Shown: positions 1 to 13,581, counted from the stretch's first letter. The stretch is DNA of 64,000 nt from Linum tenue (GCA_946122785.1 CAMGYJ010000011.1:41070513-41134512), one strand, 5' to 3'. Notes: generated by a model from the sequence alone, not told the origin. Made by a program: numbers and translations.

Positions 1-1400
1 GGTTTGATGGTTTGATGGTTTCTGTGGAGCTTACGTTGACTTTATAATGGTAATGCTGATTTCTGCTGGTTTTCAGTAGCAATGCCCTATGAAGGAACCA
101 AATCGAAGGGACCAAATCGAAGCTGCAGCAGCGGCGGGCTTCTTGCTCAGAGCCGCCGCCCGAAACATCAATGGAAGCATTGGTCGTCTATGGTTGTGTT
201 GTGTTGGATTTTGGACTAACGTAACTTTGGGTTTTGTTTGCTAATAATGGCAAATGGGAATTTGGTTATATTTATTTCGGAAGTGGAATAATTGGTTTTG
301 GAAGTTTTAGCTTTTCTGTAAGCCGCAAGAATTGGTATTGTACAGTTTTTAGACGGACAACTAACTATTAGTGTAGATGATTAGTTAATTTATAGAGGTT
401 TATGTTGCTATTAGTTTGGATTAAATAGCGTAGATGGCGGAGGTAAGTTTTATTTTTATTTTTTAATAGTTGTAAAATGAGGTGGAAATTGTAAATATTT
501 AAATTTTATTATTTTATAATTTTTTTAATGGCCACGTCACTCATTTAACGGTCAACTATAATAGTTGACTGCCACATCAGCAAAAACTAACGGAGACTAA
601 CGGAGAGTGACCAAACTTGAACTATTGAACTAATCTTAGTGACCATGAATGGAATTAAATATTTGCAGTGACCAAACATGAACGGTTTTAGTAAATCCAG
701 TGACCATCCTTGCAATTAACCCATATTGATTGGCATCACATTTTTTCTGATTTGAACAAAACCTAGAAAACGGAAGCAAAAATTGGAGGAAGAAAGATAC
801 AGAGCAAGAGAAGAAAAAATTGGAGGAAGAAAGATATACAGCAAGAGACGAACAAAAAAAGGTGTATTAAATAAGCACTTGGCCTATAGATAATATCACT
901 AGCCTTGAATATTATTGTATGTTGTTTATTTTCATTTCTGTTTTTTTGTTTTTGAGAAAATAGATGTTGAAAACAGGTGAAAACAACATTTTATCGTTTT
1001 CGAAAATAGCAGGAAGTTGCCACTTTCTGTTTTCATAGTTAGAAACAAATAGAAAACAGAATGAAAAATAAACAAAATTTCTCGTTTCGATTGCCAAAAG
1101 ATATGTAATTGTGTTAAAGTCATTTTTAGAATAAAAAGACGAACCATGTATGATTTCAAAATAGTATTTTTCAAAATTTTACACGAATAGAGGACTTATC
1201 AAATGCATTATTTTGCTCGTGACAAGAATGTATCACATTAAAACCCTCATTGAAACTACCCCTAAAAGGATTTGAGCTTCAATTACAAAGGAAACTGCAA
1301 TGACGTGAATAGAAAGCAATTGAAAGAGAAACAAAGCGAATCGATTGATCGATCAGCCATGGCCATGTAAGGGCTTCTTCACAAACTCGCCAGTATAGAA
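1..1400. other. Intergenic DNA with a dispersed-repeat-like segment
   Basis: No convincing coding exon was found. Positions about 530-720 contain phrases of the type 'gtgaccaaac...' and 'cagtgaccat', repeated at short spacing, which resemble a dispersed repeat. The rest is AT-rich and low in complexity. The GC-rich patch at 120-170 could be the end of an upstream exon, but no reading frame supports this. Confidence 0.4.
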
Positions 1401-1947
1401 ATAAATAAATAAAATTACAGTTCAAAACCCATCTAAAGCTCCCCCCATTTCTCCTATTTCCCTACCTCACAACCAGTGCAGTGCAGTAAAGTAAAGTAGG
1501 AGAGCAATATAACTCCGACTCTCAGAGGCTATATCAAAATACTAATGCTTCTTTCTTCTCTTCTTCTCCAGCTTAGTTTGCTACACAAAATCAAGTGATG
1601 ACCTGCAGTTTGCATTGCTGCCTCATGATGTTGTTCATCATCCACGTCTTCACCCGCCCCTGCTCCTGCTGCAACTCTACGGGTGTTTGAAATTCGCCTT
1701 GCTGGTTTGGGTCAAAACCCCCCTTCACTATCTTATCTACTCACACCCTCTCTCTATATATTACTACTTTATATATATACTCCAAAAGCTTGAGTAATGT
1801 CAGATCCCCATCACATTCAAATTTATAAGTAATATAGAATCAAGTCGATCCTAAAGTGTTGCGGCTCTATTTTTACTGTACCTCCTCAGTCAAAGGAGGG
1901 TGCTTCTCCCAAGTTCAGAGACCTTACAATGCTAACTACATTGGTAC

Positions 1948-4738
1948 CTACCACACCCAGGACCGAACTCTGCGCAGCGTGCGTGGCGGTTTTCGCCTTT
2001 CCACCACAGGAACCACTTTCTCCATAAGCTGCAGGATCCATCAAGAATAACAAGGCAATCAACAAGGATACAATTTGCATAGCGTATTTGTATGGGCTCT
2101 TGAACAATCAAAATGACCAACGAAAACTGGTGAAATGCTGCTAGCTCAGTTAAAACTATAGGACACTTCCACACAGGTACATGGAATATGATTCCACCTT
2201 TTATGCGCCATAGGAAAACGAAGAAGTAGCTGACTAGTTACTAAAACTGTAGCCGTGTATCATGTATGCACGAAAGCACTTTTCAAGTTCAAGATAAGTA
2301 TACAGTGAAGACGAGATCCACAGAAAGGTCTTTAATTTTAGCATTGGTCACAATAAGAGCAAAAGAAGACACTTTGTGTTGCCTACAACCACTAAAATCA
2401 TCTTCAAATTCCTAGTCCCCATGGGTAGGTTTAGTTGGTTCTGGACTTAGTGCAGTTTAGTACAGTACAAGGAATTTCCAGCAATAGTCAAACAATCGCC
2501 GTACAAAACAACAAGACATGCCAATCAATTCAACCCACTTCAAACTAGATGCTTGTAACGAACAGGACGATATTGCATCTCTTCCACAAGGAAGTCAAAT
2601 TAAGCCAGAGAGATTCAAGGTACAGGCATTCCTAATTCACTAGTAAGCAAAGTGGAAAAGACCACTGCCTGGTAATTGCTAAAAGAGTCAAGAACATACT
2701 GAATTCAATTAGTTAAAAGAAAAGAGACCTGCAGTGAACTACAGAGTGTTGCATTGAAATGTCTTATTTCAACTTCATTTTTTAACCATATTATGAGGGT
2801 AAGTCTACAATGCAAGTTCTATTCCATTCTATTGCATTGCCCATATCTTTGGGATATATTGCAAAGGCCAACTGATGCTGACAGGTCTATGCTTTTGTGA
2901 AATCATATGTGATATGGCACGACATTTGGAACTCCTTGCATTTCCCTCTATATAAAAATAACCGAATCATGCAACAGTACATCCAACTACCTAATTGATA
3001 CCACGAAAGGGGGAGGATAGGTGAACACTATACTGGCAACTGCTTCAAGCTGCAGAATGATGCAGCATCACAAATTGAGAACTTAAGAAGGAAAATTCAA
3101 ACTGCTATGCACTGTTGACTACTAAGCATATCTATTTATACTAAGAAGCTACTAGAAGAGGCACTCGTAATGCCTAACCACAAAATACAAGTAGCTGATA
3201 CCAAGATCATCATAACTAAAAACCCCATCTCTAAGGCATTATCAAAAAGCTGATTCTTTGTTTTCTATTTCTATACTGAACTAGCAGTGCCAAGTACTCC
3301 ACCAATTCAAATTAAGGCAATCTTGATGTTGATTAAAGATGAGTAATCAAAGAATGCTTACATACCTGCTTTAACCTTTCCTTTGTAAGCTCTTCCTGCA
3401 CCACAAAATCCAGTTATCAGCCATGAGAGAAGCATCCACAATTGGGTGAAACATCATGATGGCTTTCCATTCAAAACAAGTTCAAAAAGAGGTATCTTCG
3501 GATTTCAAATTCAAGACATAGCCCTAATGATGCCCAAAGGCTCCAAGTTACAGGATTTGACACGACTCAAGCTTGATTACTTCCTATGGATAATACCAGA
3601 TTCACACTTAAGTGAATGTTCCAAATCTTTTATTAAAAGCACCGTATGGGAGTGAACACAAAAACAGTCCCCAGAATATCATAGATTCAAAATCAAGAAA
3701 AGTCGATTAGACATCGAATACGAGTACCTTCTCCCTCAGCAGCTGCTCATTTTCCTCTTCTAGCTTCACTGCCAAAGACTCCAATTCGACTTGATAAGCC
3801 TGAAACCACCAAAAGTGCATAAACGAAATCCCCAAATTGAATTAGTACGCAGCACAGATTCAAAATGACTACCAATCAAGACTAAAACAGATGAATGTTA
3901 AACTTCAGTCTACCTGTTTCCTCTCCCTGGACCTGGCAGCTGACTCCCGATTCTTGATCATCCTCCTCTGCCTCTGCTGCGCAGCCTTATCCAATTGCTC
4001 CAAAACTGGCGCTCTACCTCTCTTGCCTCTCCCCACAACTAATCCCCCGCCGGAGGGAGCCACCTCCACTCCATTCCCGAACCCGACGATCGACCCTTCA
4101 ACCTTATCCAGCATATGGATAGCATTCGGCGGCACTGGCACCGGATCAAACGCGAACACTCCCCCACTCAGCCTCTCTGAAGCTAGCTGCGGCATCTTCA
4201 CCTCATCGTCATCGTCGCCGACCTCCACCGCACCGGCCTTGGCGAGGAAATCCTCTAGAGTCATCATCTCGTCGGGTTCCTCCTTCAATTCCTTCCTCCC
4301 GGAAACAATCTCCCTCCACATGTCGTCAACCGTCTTATTACTCCCCGGCGGCGTGGGTGCAACAGCAATTGCCATTTCCTGGTCGTTACTGCCGTTGGCG
4401 TGGTGGCTGGATTCAATGGCCGCGGCCAGAGAAGGAGGAGGGAGAGGAGGAGGAGGTGTCGCGGCGTCCATTAGGGTTACCTGAGCGTCGAGGAGCGTGG
4501 AATCCGACGGGGGAGCAGAGTAGACGTTGCGCAGCATTCCGTCGACGGTCATGTTGGAGGAAGAGGAGTTGCCGACGTTGAGCGGCCGGATGGTCGTTGA
4601 GTGATCGGAAGAGCGGTGTTTAGTAGCAGAGGAAGAAGAGGAAAAGCGACGGGATCGTGAAGCTGAAGAAGACGACGACGTTGAAGCCAGATCCGAATTC
4701 TTCGGCTTCGACGACGCCATCACCTTCGACGACGCCAT
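1948..4738 (-). CDS. GBF4: GBF4-like group A bZIP transcription factor, 4 exons, 335 aa
   Basis: A nuclear DNA-binding protein of the ABF/AREB/ABI5 clade (group A), whose members bind G-box and ABRE (ACGT-core) sites in abscisic-acid and stress responses. Exons run 4738-3914, 3799-3728, 3395-3366 and 2028-1948. All junctions are GT-AG and phase 0, giving 335 residues. Visible elements are a Ser-rich N terminus; the group-A kinase-target boxes TVDGMLRNVY (64-73), KTVDDMWREIVSG (about 135-147) and MTLEDFLAKAG (159-169); and the basic region NRESAARSRERKQ (263-275, with the N-x7-R pattern). A leucine zipper runs through exons 2-3, and the Arg-rich tail ends RSWVW. The order of boxes and the short zipper fit Arabidopsis GBF4. 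The first Met is taken as start; a second in-frame Met is at residue 7. Intron 3 is long (1337 bp). I see no defects. A related clade member such as EEL/DPBF4 is possible. Confidence 0.93.
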
Positions 4739-6994
4739 TTCCGCCGACCTTCTCTCTCTCTTTCCGATAAACTCTCCGGAAAATTTCTTGGACAGTTTCC
4801 CCCAAACTCTCGCGCCTTTTTTGTCTTGGCCGAAGGGGAAAAAATCGAAATTCCGACGCCGGGAAATCGGAATTGCAGCTTTTGGGGGGCTGACTTGGTG
4901 ACCTTTTGACCTTTGCTTAGGGTTTGGGGATTTGGAATTTCCGACGAAGTGAAAACAATTGGGGGTTGAGGAGTCTGGGGTTTGCTGGGGGACGGCTTGT
5001 TGTTTATTCTGTTGGTTGGGATCAGGGAGACGGGGGCGCGTGTTGTCGTCACGGGATGCGAGCGAGTGAAGGGCCGGCTGTGACTCGGAGGCAGCGCCGG
5101 TTGCCGTCTTGCCGAATGCCGATAAATAACATATCTTTTTCTAGGGTTTCTTTAGATAGTACAGCAGATGATCTTTTCGGCTAATTACATCTTTTAGTGC
5201 CTGCAATATGCCATTTCAACAAACAGACTACTATATAATAATTTTGAACAAAATAGTCCTTACAGTATATCATTTATCAACTTTTAGTCTTCCTCTTAGA
5301 AAGTGCGCCCATTCATGATTAGTGAGAGGACATCACAAATGTTTCAGGTGCAATCAAAATCCATCTCATGCTCATCATCGATCCTCCTTGACTAATTAAT
5401 CTCAGCATTCCAGTAAATATTATGTGAAGAACGCAATGAAAAACTAAGATCAAACATGTGAGATTCGATATTCACATTGAGTAGGAGAACTAAAATTTCC
5501 AACATACTTGACATTCGAGTAATATACGTACGAGGTGCACACTTAGAATGATTCAATCCAATAAGTACCACATTCTTAATCATGATACCTAGTTTATAGT
5601 CTAAAATCACATAAGCAATACTGTACGCAGGCTTATTTTGTTAAATATTATAGTTCAACAATGTATTTGTTGAAGTGACATAATATAGTGGCTAAAATGT
5701 AAACATCATGCTTTTCCTCCCAATTGTTCTCCCACTAGGTTTCTTTTCTTTGACTTGGTTTTGTATTGTTCCTTTCATACTTGTATAATCATTGGTCTCG
5801 TTTCTATATTAGTGGTGGTACTGGTAGATGCTTCTTAATTATTAGTTTAATGCGACGGACGGCTGGTTAGTGGCTCCGGCGCCAGAGCGGGGTTGTGTTT
5901 GGACGGACTTACTCGTCGGCAGTCCAGTCGCTGATGCATATTATATTGTAGATTATATGAGGAATGTGGCACTAGCATAGTTGAATATTGGCCTGCTGGT
6001 TGCGACGTTCGACAGCCAATTAACCGGTTAATGCCTTAAGGCACGCAGTAGCCACTTGCCACCACGTCTCGACGAAACCAAAAAAAAAAAAAAAAAAAAA
6101 TTAAACCCATAGTTTCAGCTTTGTTCACATCATGGCTGAAAGTATGTCATGTAATGTCGCCAAATGGGCTCTTCCAGCCGTTTTACTACACATACAAAAT
6201 CCCAACCCCTTTGAACCCAAATTCCCATGTGTATTTCCATATACACGAGTTATTAACCAATCGCGCTAGCATGCTAAATGGCTAAATGCTGCCGATTGCT
6301 CCGGTATTAAAACGGACATACTTATATTTTTTATATAGCGGTACCACAAATCCCAAAAACAACGAACACAATAAATTGTTGAGAACCACACTGACTCGTT
6401 GAGAACTACACTGACTCGTTTTTGTTTTGAAAAGTTTTGCAAGAGTTTATGTACCTCTAAAACTGGTGTATAAAAAATAGAGGAGTTGGTCTGAATTTAT
6501 CGAAGATGAAGGGTTGTCTTGAAGGGAGGCGTCGATCGATCAGGAGATAGTTTTGTTACAAGAATTGAATGTTCAACTCCATCCAACGCATCGGTTCGTC
6601 CAACAGTTCATTCAGTTCGGTTCAATTTGGTTACAAATCCAATACTTGATACAAAATCCATAATACTCAAACCCAGTACCTCATGCTCACGGCTTTTACT
6701 TGTCTACGAGCAAATTACAGAGAACTTTGTGACACACATTAAACTTGCATAATATATAAATAATTCTAGCGTCTACATAAAATATTTATCTAGTTGTTTA
6801 TTATCAGATTAGTAATTCATAGTTTAGTGCCGAATTCGCAACTCTCAAACGAAAGTATGTCGACAAACTATGTGTTTGCTAGCAAGGAAAATCAGGTGTT
6901 TGATATTAATGTTTTGCACCTTGACTTCTTGAACAACGACAATAACACGGTTCACTCCGCTTCAAACAATTTTCGAACGAGAGTGTTTGATGAT
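4739..6994. other. Upstream region of the bZIP gene and intergenic DNA
   Basis: The bZIP 5' leader (about 4740-4765 in plus coordinates) is a CT/GA-rich stretch typical of plant 5'UTRs. A GC-rich patch at 4990-5120 lies in the likely promoter. Further out the DNA is AT-rich. There is a run of about 21 A at 6080-6100, and two near-copies of a 22-bp phrase (gttgagaac.acactgactc) at about 6379-6422. No other gene could be supported. Confidence 0.4.
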
Positions 6995-7460
6995 TTTGAT
7001 GGCTTTTTGTGAACAAACTACGTTAAGTTATTTCTACTCTTATGGAGGTTCAGTGAGAGCTCCAAACACTAAAAGCTACAACTACAACTATAGCTACATT
7101 GTAGTGAAAGGATAAAGTTTGGCATGTGTTGTCAAATGTTTGGTTGTGAAACCCTTTTCCCATCTTCGTTTCTTCTATTTATAGCCATCAGGTGTAACTG
7201 CCTAGGTAACCGCCTTGATAACTGCTAGTTAGCCTATTGCTCCAACCACCCCGAGGCTCCTTACCCCATCTTGGTAACCGCCAACCAATCGTCTTCTCCA
7301 ACCATCTAAGGGACCCCTTGTCGTCGCCTTGGTGGCCAATTGGTAACTATTGTCTTGGTGTTCACCCTCATTGCCTTGGGGCTCCTTGCTCCGTCTAGTT
7401 GACTATTGACTGTGATCTCCTTGCTTTACCAACTGACCTTTAACATAAATTAACGCAACA
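6995..7460 (-). repeat. LTR-like dispersed repeat, copy A
   Basis: This segment shares a run of matches with 59215-59620, including 'tggaggttcagtgagagctc' and 'ctatttatagcca' in the same order and spacing. Read on the minus strand, CTATAAATAG (7175-7184) is a strong TATA box, so this may be the U3/R part of an LTR or a promoter-carrying repeat in minus orientation. No primer-binding site or paired LTR was found, so the element type is not settled. Confidence 0.45.
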
Positions 7461-8339
7461 AATATGTCTATTATATTTTCTATCCATCATAGAAAACCAC
7501 TAATAAATAAAAATAAATTCTTTTTATGTTTTTGTCATGATATGTTCTATATCATAATGAAAAATATATTAAGGACATTATAAATGAAAAATATAATGAA
7601 AAATCCAAAATTCACTAGATAAACTCATTTCATTTACAAACCTTAACAAAATTCCTTCTACATCATTAAACCCCCTAGTACCATAGGTTACTATCCTCAT
7701 AAAGGAGGGAGGGGTGGGGGGGGGGGGGGAAGAATTAGAAGAAGACTTAAGTTGGGCGAGAGATCCCTTCCTTATTGACTCCTCATTATTTTCCTTCCTT
7801 AAGATTCTCTCTCTAAATTTTCTCTCAAAACTAGAATTTCACCAAGTGATTTCAGCGGATTTGTGAAGGGAAAGAGATTCCCTATTTGTTGAGGGAAGAT
7901 TGGGGGCACAATCTTTGGAGGCGAGGTCGCAATCTCAGGTGCAACATTTTTACGCCTTGCTGGATAGGAAGCTCCAATGATGGATAGTACAAGTGATATT
8001 GGCACAAAAGTTCAACTATAGGTGCAATTCAATCTTTCCTCATGGAGGTTGGTGATTATGTGGATGAAGATGTCAACCTAGATGAGGACCATGAGGACCT
8101 TAATGTAGATGATTATGGTTATGACCTTCTTCATGGTTTGCAGACGAACAATCTCCATGTTTGATGAATAATATTGATGTTGATGGCAATTTTGTTTTGA
8201 TGGTCAATCAAAAATATATTGAAGCCTGGGGAGGTGCAACTCACAACCTCTCTTTCAAAAAGTTCACTTGTTCATAAAATTTACGATCTATACCAGAAAA
8301 CAATTACATAACCATTATTACAATACTATATCTCAAAGA
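7461..8339. other. Repeat-derived DNA without a recognisable gene
   Basis: The stretch is AT-rich, with a G homopolymer tract near 7709-7729. The reading frames around 8040-8230 are acidic and short, and were not recognised. It may be part of the repeat to the left or the 3' flank of the LINE to the right. Confidence 0.3.
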
Positions 8340-10920
8340 ACCTTCTGCACTCTAACTAGAACAGAATTTGGCTGCTCGCAAATATAGAGAATTCATTCAA
8401 TACTTTCAGTGCTACTTGGGACGGGGAAGTTGCCACAGAGTCGCTATATATTCTTGCACATCGCTCCTTCCAAATCATACTAATACCCATTATCCACAGA
8501 ACCCTCCCAACTACTGCTGCATCAGTAGGAAGGCTCCAAGTGTTCTCTGCCCATGAGAGTTGAGCTTGCCAATATGCAAATCCAGGGTAGGAACAGACAC
8601 CCTGCAATAACTTTCTCAACACTGCACTACTAAATGGAAAACCACTAAGAAATTGATCTCGGGTCTCTATAGCCCTTGGACAGAAAACACATCCAACATC
8701 TCGGGTCTCTATAGCCCTTGTTCTGACTCTATCCAATATTATCAACCAGATCAACACACAATGCTTTGGAAAAATAGGTTTGCTCCATATAATAGATGAC
8801 CATGAACAACAGGACTAGGAACTCGAATAGAGGCCCATACATGCTTGGCTGAGTATCGAACAAAATAGAGCCATCCCATGCCAATGACGCTCTTGCTCCA
8901 GGTATATGCTGTTGTGCCAATCTTCTGCATTTTAAAATCTTCCTCCAGACCCAATTACTAATCATGCTAGATGTAATAGCCCAATTAATCCCGCCTTTAA
9001 CCCTGTATTTCTTCATCCACACCACCCAAAGAGATCATGCTTCAGCTAACAAGTTCCACAGATGAGGAATCACACACGCCTTGTTCCATGTCTTGAATTC
9101 TCGAATACCCAAGCCTCCCTCATGCCTTAATAAAGCAAACTTGGACCATGCAACTTGAGCTTTCTTTCTCTTATTTCCATCCACACCCAACAAGAATTTT
9201 TTACAAGCATCCTCTATAAGTTTGAGCACTTATAAAGGGAGCAGAAAGATAGACATCCAGTACTGGAATACATTAGTAATAACTGAATCTATCAATTGCA
9301 ATTTCTATGCATAACTCAATCCCTAGCTTGCCAAGTCTGTATCCACTTAGTGATTTTATCAACAAGGCATTCACAATAAAAAATGTAAGTTTTCCAGAGA
9401 GGAGTGGCATGCCCACATAACAGACAGGTAACTCACCAAGAGGGAACCCAAACTGATTAGATAACACTTGTTTTTCTTCTTGAGATAGCCTAGAACAGAA
9501 TAATTGACACTTCTAAGGGTTACATTTAAGCCCTGACATTGAATAGAACTGAGAGAGTAACTGATGTATCCCATCAAGTGCTTTAGGTGATCCATTTGAA
9601 AAAACTAGAAGATCATCCGCAAAGCAAAGATGTGTGATTTCCAAACTCTTCCAACGAGGGTGCAAAAGGGATCTGACTACTTCGAACAACCCTATTGAGA
9701 AGACATGAAAACACTTCCATAACTATTGTAAAGAGATAGGAGGATAATAGACCCCATGTCTCAACCCTTTAGCTGCAGGGAAATAACCACATAACCCACA
9801 TTGAATGAAACACTAAGCATAGGAGATTGTACACGGGAATCAACCAACCTAAAAAATCTATTTGGCATACCCATTGCTCTCATAACCTTACACAGAAACT
9901 GCCAATCAACCAATCAAATACTTTCATAAGATCAATTTTAAGAGCATACATAGGAGAGATTCTGCTCATATGATAGTCCTTCACTAGCTTAGTGGCCATT
10001 AATATATTATTACTAATTAAACAACCTCTCACAAAAGCATATTGACTTCTGCTAATTAGAAGTGGCAGGACCAAAGACAATCGATTGGACAGAAGTTTAG
10101 AAATACCTTTATAGATCACATTGCAACAGGATATAGTCCGAAAATCTTTCATCCGCTCTACAACAAGAAGTTTAGGAATAAGAAAAATAACTGTCGAATT
10201 TACCTGTCTAGGCATATCTCCAGTTTTGAAGAACTCCAATATAGTGTTCTTCACCTCACTCCCCACAACCTCCCAATCCAGCTTAAAAAATTCAGCAATA
10301 CATCCATTTTGGACCTGGTGCTTTGTCATTACTCATACTGAAGAGGACCTTTATAATTTCATCTCTAGTGACTAGAGTAAGCAACATTTCATCATCAACA
10401 ACATTCAACTTCTTACACATTAGTTCCTCAAAGAACACACTAGGAAACTGTTGTTTCCTAGTAGCACTTTATAGAAAAACCGCTGCTACCTTACCCATTG
10501 TTTTCACATATGTTACTGCCTCCTCGTTATCAATTATCAATTTCTGAATAGTCTGCTTGTGATTCCTAGCCTTGACCATATCATGGAAAAACACAATGTT
10601 GAATCCCCTCGAGTGATCCATTGAACCCTTGACTTCTGCCTATAAAAGGACTCTTCAACACTTTGAAGCTCCCTACATACTATCTCCTACTCAAGCACAA
10701 CCTGCGAGTTAACTTCAGAGGGATCAGATAACACAGAACTCTGTAAATCTTCCAGCATTGGTTCTGCTTCTCGTGTTCTAACTGACATATCAGAATAGAC
10801 AGTTTTATTCAGGCTTTTGAGCCTTCTTTTAAGCTCCCCCAATTTCCTATATAGTGTACGATAAGGCTCCCCAGCAGCCTCCAGTTGCCAAGCCTCCTTC
10901 AAAAGTTCTTCATATTGAGG
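8340..10920 (-). mobile_element. Degenerate non-LTR retrotransposon (LINE), minus strand
   Basis: Minus-strand frames, interrupted by frameshifts and stops, carry the parts of a plant LINE ORF2 in the expected order. These are a linker upstream of the RT (10902-10687); RT blocks (10329-9880) with phrases such as FFKTGDMPRQVNSTVIFLIP and IDLMKVFDW; the block FGFPLGELPVCYVGMPLLSG (about 9460-9400); a connector with RKKAQVAWSKFALLRHEGG (9229-9035); and a zf-RVT-like end (9025-8356). The catalytic FADD region is not intact. It belongs to the same broad family as the plus-strand LINE at 29790-46690. It is a dead copy. Confidence 0.85.
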
Positions 10921-11399
10921 GTACTAAGGTGGCCACTGGGTTCAGGACTCCGGGTTGAGTCGTAGTTGGTTGGATCATTGTGAGTAACAGGTCTTGTGGG
11001 TTGCGAGCCTTAAACGAACGAATCAAGTTGATGCAGGTCGATCTCATCTTAGCCACGAGTCAATTTTGATGGGTCAGGTTTGGTTATGAAATATACTTAA
11101 ATTTTGTCTCAACCTAGATGGATAGAGGATGAAATAACTTGTGGGGTAACCTTTTTATGCTTGAGTTTGTGAGATAACGTGTAAGTAAATGTAAAACACA
11201 TGATCACGATACACACAGTCGGACGTTCTCTAGGCACCCCTTGAATGGATTCTATACTAGGCATCCTAAGAGGTTCATTATTAGGCTTGATTACTTCGTC
11301 CACCCAGGCTATGTGAAACTACTTGAGCATTCTCATGATGTATGTCAAAACCATTCTTTGTTCCATTGATTTATCTGTACACTTAACCCCTGTGTAACT
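10921..11399. other. Intergenic DNA, nothing recognised
   Basis: I see no conserved coding frame, terminal repeats or tandem structure here. The DNA has moderate GC and is probably old repeat sequence flanking the LINE. Confidence 0.3.
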
Positions 11400-12260
11400 A
11401 TAACTATCATATTGCATGATATCGTAGGGTTGATAAACAAGAAAAGTAGTTGTGGCATCCTTCTTCCCCCTTTTCATTTGGAATCCTTTTCTATATTTGC
11501 TGAACTGATTCCTTTTTCAGCTGGTCTTGAGCTGCTGCTACTTGGGTTTCTCTGCATTTTCTCATTTGGGTTGTACCCGTTTTCCTCTACTTATTTTTCA
11601 GGGCTTCTAGATTAAAAGTCAACCCTTCATAGCTGCTATGCTGGTTAGAGTAATAAAAGATAATTCACTGCCGCTGGTATGCTAGAATCTACTTCTAATA
11701 ATATAAAAAATTATTAAGTACCTGTTCTGTATGTGTTAAGTAACTTCTTTACAAATGGTGTTTTGGTTGTCCTTTTTGGCGATAATCATATATGATACTC
11801 AATATGTATATTTGCCAATTGAGATTGAGGATGAACTTTCAGATGGTTTTTGTTTCATTCCTATTTCGTTTAGATTGTTCAGAAACTATTTCAGGATGTT
11901 AGCCCAAGAGTTGAATCTTTGGTTTTCATTTCCAGGGTTGCTGAAGTCCTGGAGTTCCAATTTGATATTTTTGCATGTGATTCTTGATCAAATTGCTGAC
12001 ATTGACCTATCAGTGAACTTCAAATCAGATGAGCAGCAACTTGGATATGTCCAGGTTAATATACAATCCATTCCCTTGTCACCTTTTCACTTCCTCCCTT
12101 TGTATGTGTTATTTTAGACGTTAGGCTCCTGATTTGTTCTGGTTGTATTTGATAATGTACTCTGCAGAATCTGAATACATAATGTGTGTGGTTTCCAGGA
12201 GGTGTTTGAATGTAGATTCTCCACCAAACTCAGTAATTCTTGTTTATAAGGTACAGTAGA
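11400..12260 (+). other. Possible exon remnants of an unidentified gene
   Basis: Two exon-like pieces stand out. One frame reads DVSPRVESLVFISRVAEVLE from about 11896 and then soon meets a stop. A second reads VNFKSDEQQLGYVQ and ends at a plausible donor (ccag/gttaat, about 12053). After a gap, a plausible acceptor (tttccag, about 12199) is followed by EVFECRFSTKLSNS and a stop. The composition looks protein-coding rather than transposon-derived. I do not recognise the family, no complete frame can be built, and this may be a gene fragment carried by a transposon. Confidence 0.3.
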
Positions 12261-12799
12261 TGAGGATTCTCAAGCACATATTATTTTGAGCATTTGAACT
12301 GCTTAATATGGTTTCTAAGCTTGTGTCATTTTATGGATTTTCTAAGCAGATCAGTGTGACAGCAGCAGTGGCAGATTCCTTCCAGTTAGGGTGCAAGTGT
12401 TCATAAGGCTCTCGTATGCACCCAGCTAATAGGAATTACCGATCATCAAGGTGCAACTTTAGAGGCTTTATAGTGCTTGGAATATAACTCTAGATGCTTT
12501 ATAGTGCATAGGCCATGACCAACTGATTGATTTGTGTTGTTGCACAAGCTATGCAAGTGCTTTGTTCAACTTCTTTTGTGTACTTAGAATATTACGAGCA
12601 GCAAGTTATGTTTCTTTAGATTATTTTTGAATATATATAGTTGTCAGCATTTTATCATGTAAATAATATTACTTGGATCATGAATCATGTAATGAATCAT
12701 GAAACATTGATGGGAATAATGTATTGTATGATTTGGCTATCAAGAATGATATTTATAGAAAAATTTGCAAGAAAAAGTCTGGTTTTGTATCTATCTATA

Positions 12800-13216
12800 G
12801 TGACTAGAGTATTTGCAACCAGGTTATGGTCACCAATATTGAGGGATTGCTTCAGCGACGGTTTTCAATTTGTCCAAAAAATTTATTCGTCTCTCTTTAG
12901 TGACTCTGAGTTGGTGGCAATTGATTTAGCGACAAATAAAGCAAGGGTTTTGGGTTAAAACCCTTGCTAAATGTAAGTTATGTGTCTAAATCCCTTTCAA
13001 TTTTAGTGATGAATAGCAAGGGTTTCAAATCCTTGGTACAACCCTTGCATAGAATTTCCACCAAGGGTCACTCAAAACCCTTGCTATACGTAGCAGGGCC
13101 AGCTTTGCTAAGAGTTTGTCCCAGGGTTGGAAAACTCTTGCTAGATCTTGTACCAGAGGTTTAAACCCTTGGTATAGATCAGAATAACTCTTGCCATAGA
13201 CCCTTTTTTTGTAGTG
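12800..13216. mobile_element. CACTA-type transposon terminal region (one end)
   Basis: The right edge reads TTTTTTTGTAGTG (ending at 13216), the complement of the CACTAC... terminus of plant CACTA (En/Spm) elements. Inside it, from about 12940, short motifs of the type 'acccttgcta' recur in both orientations (near 12960, 13010-13060, 13080, 13140, 13170 and 13190), as expected of subterminal repeats. The matching left CACTAC end was not found nearby, so this is either a truncated copy or one whose left end has decayed. Confidence 0.6.
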
Positions 13217-13581
13217 ATTACACCAGCCATAATCAATATTTGGAGTGAATCGGATCGGATCAAATATTATTCGATTTGATTTTGGTCCTAGAAATTATTT
13301 AAGTATGAAAAAATGGACTGAAATTGAATATGGATCGGATCCAATTGAACCAAATTGACCAAACATACTTTTAGTATGATTATGATCCTCGTTTTTCTTT
13401 TATTTGTTTGTCTAGTCCTATTTTAATTCAATCCGATTCTGGATCGAATCGATCATGCCCACCCCTACTCAGAACACCTTACAAGCTCTTCCTTGTTGAG
13501 CCAAAAACTCTGATATACCTTTCTTTCCTGACCAAAGCAACATACCAACACCACATACAACCTTTAACCCTACCTGCAACG

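Noticed and set aside
912..1174. Short minus-strand open frames
   Set aside because: Phe/Lys-rich AT-driven frames with no recognisable domain or splice context.
3891..4484. Plus-strand 197-codon open frame antisense to the bZIP gene
   Set aside because: It is the shadow of exon 1 of the bZIP gene; low-complexity Ser/Pro/Leu content and no family motif.
5850..6100. Possible SINE ending in an A21 run
   Set aside because: A box-B-like GTTCGACAGCC is present at about 6007, but no properly spaced box A and no target duplication were found.
7709..7729. Poly-G tracts (also near 30057-30071)
   Set aside because: Homopolymer runs, possibly assembly artefacts; no associated feature.
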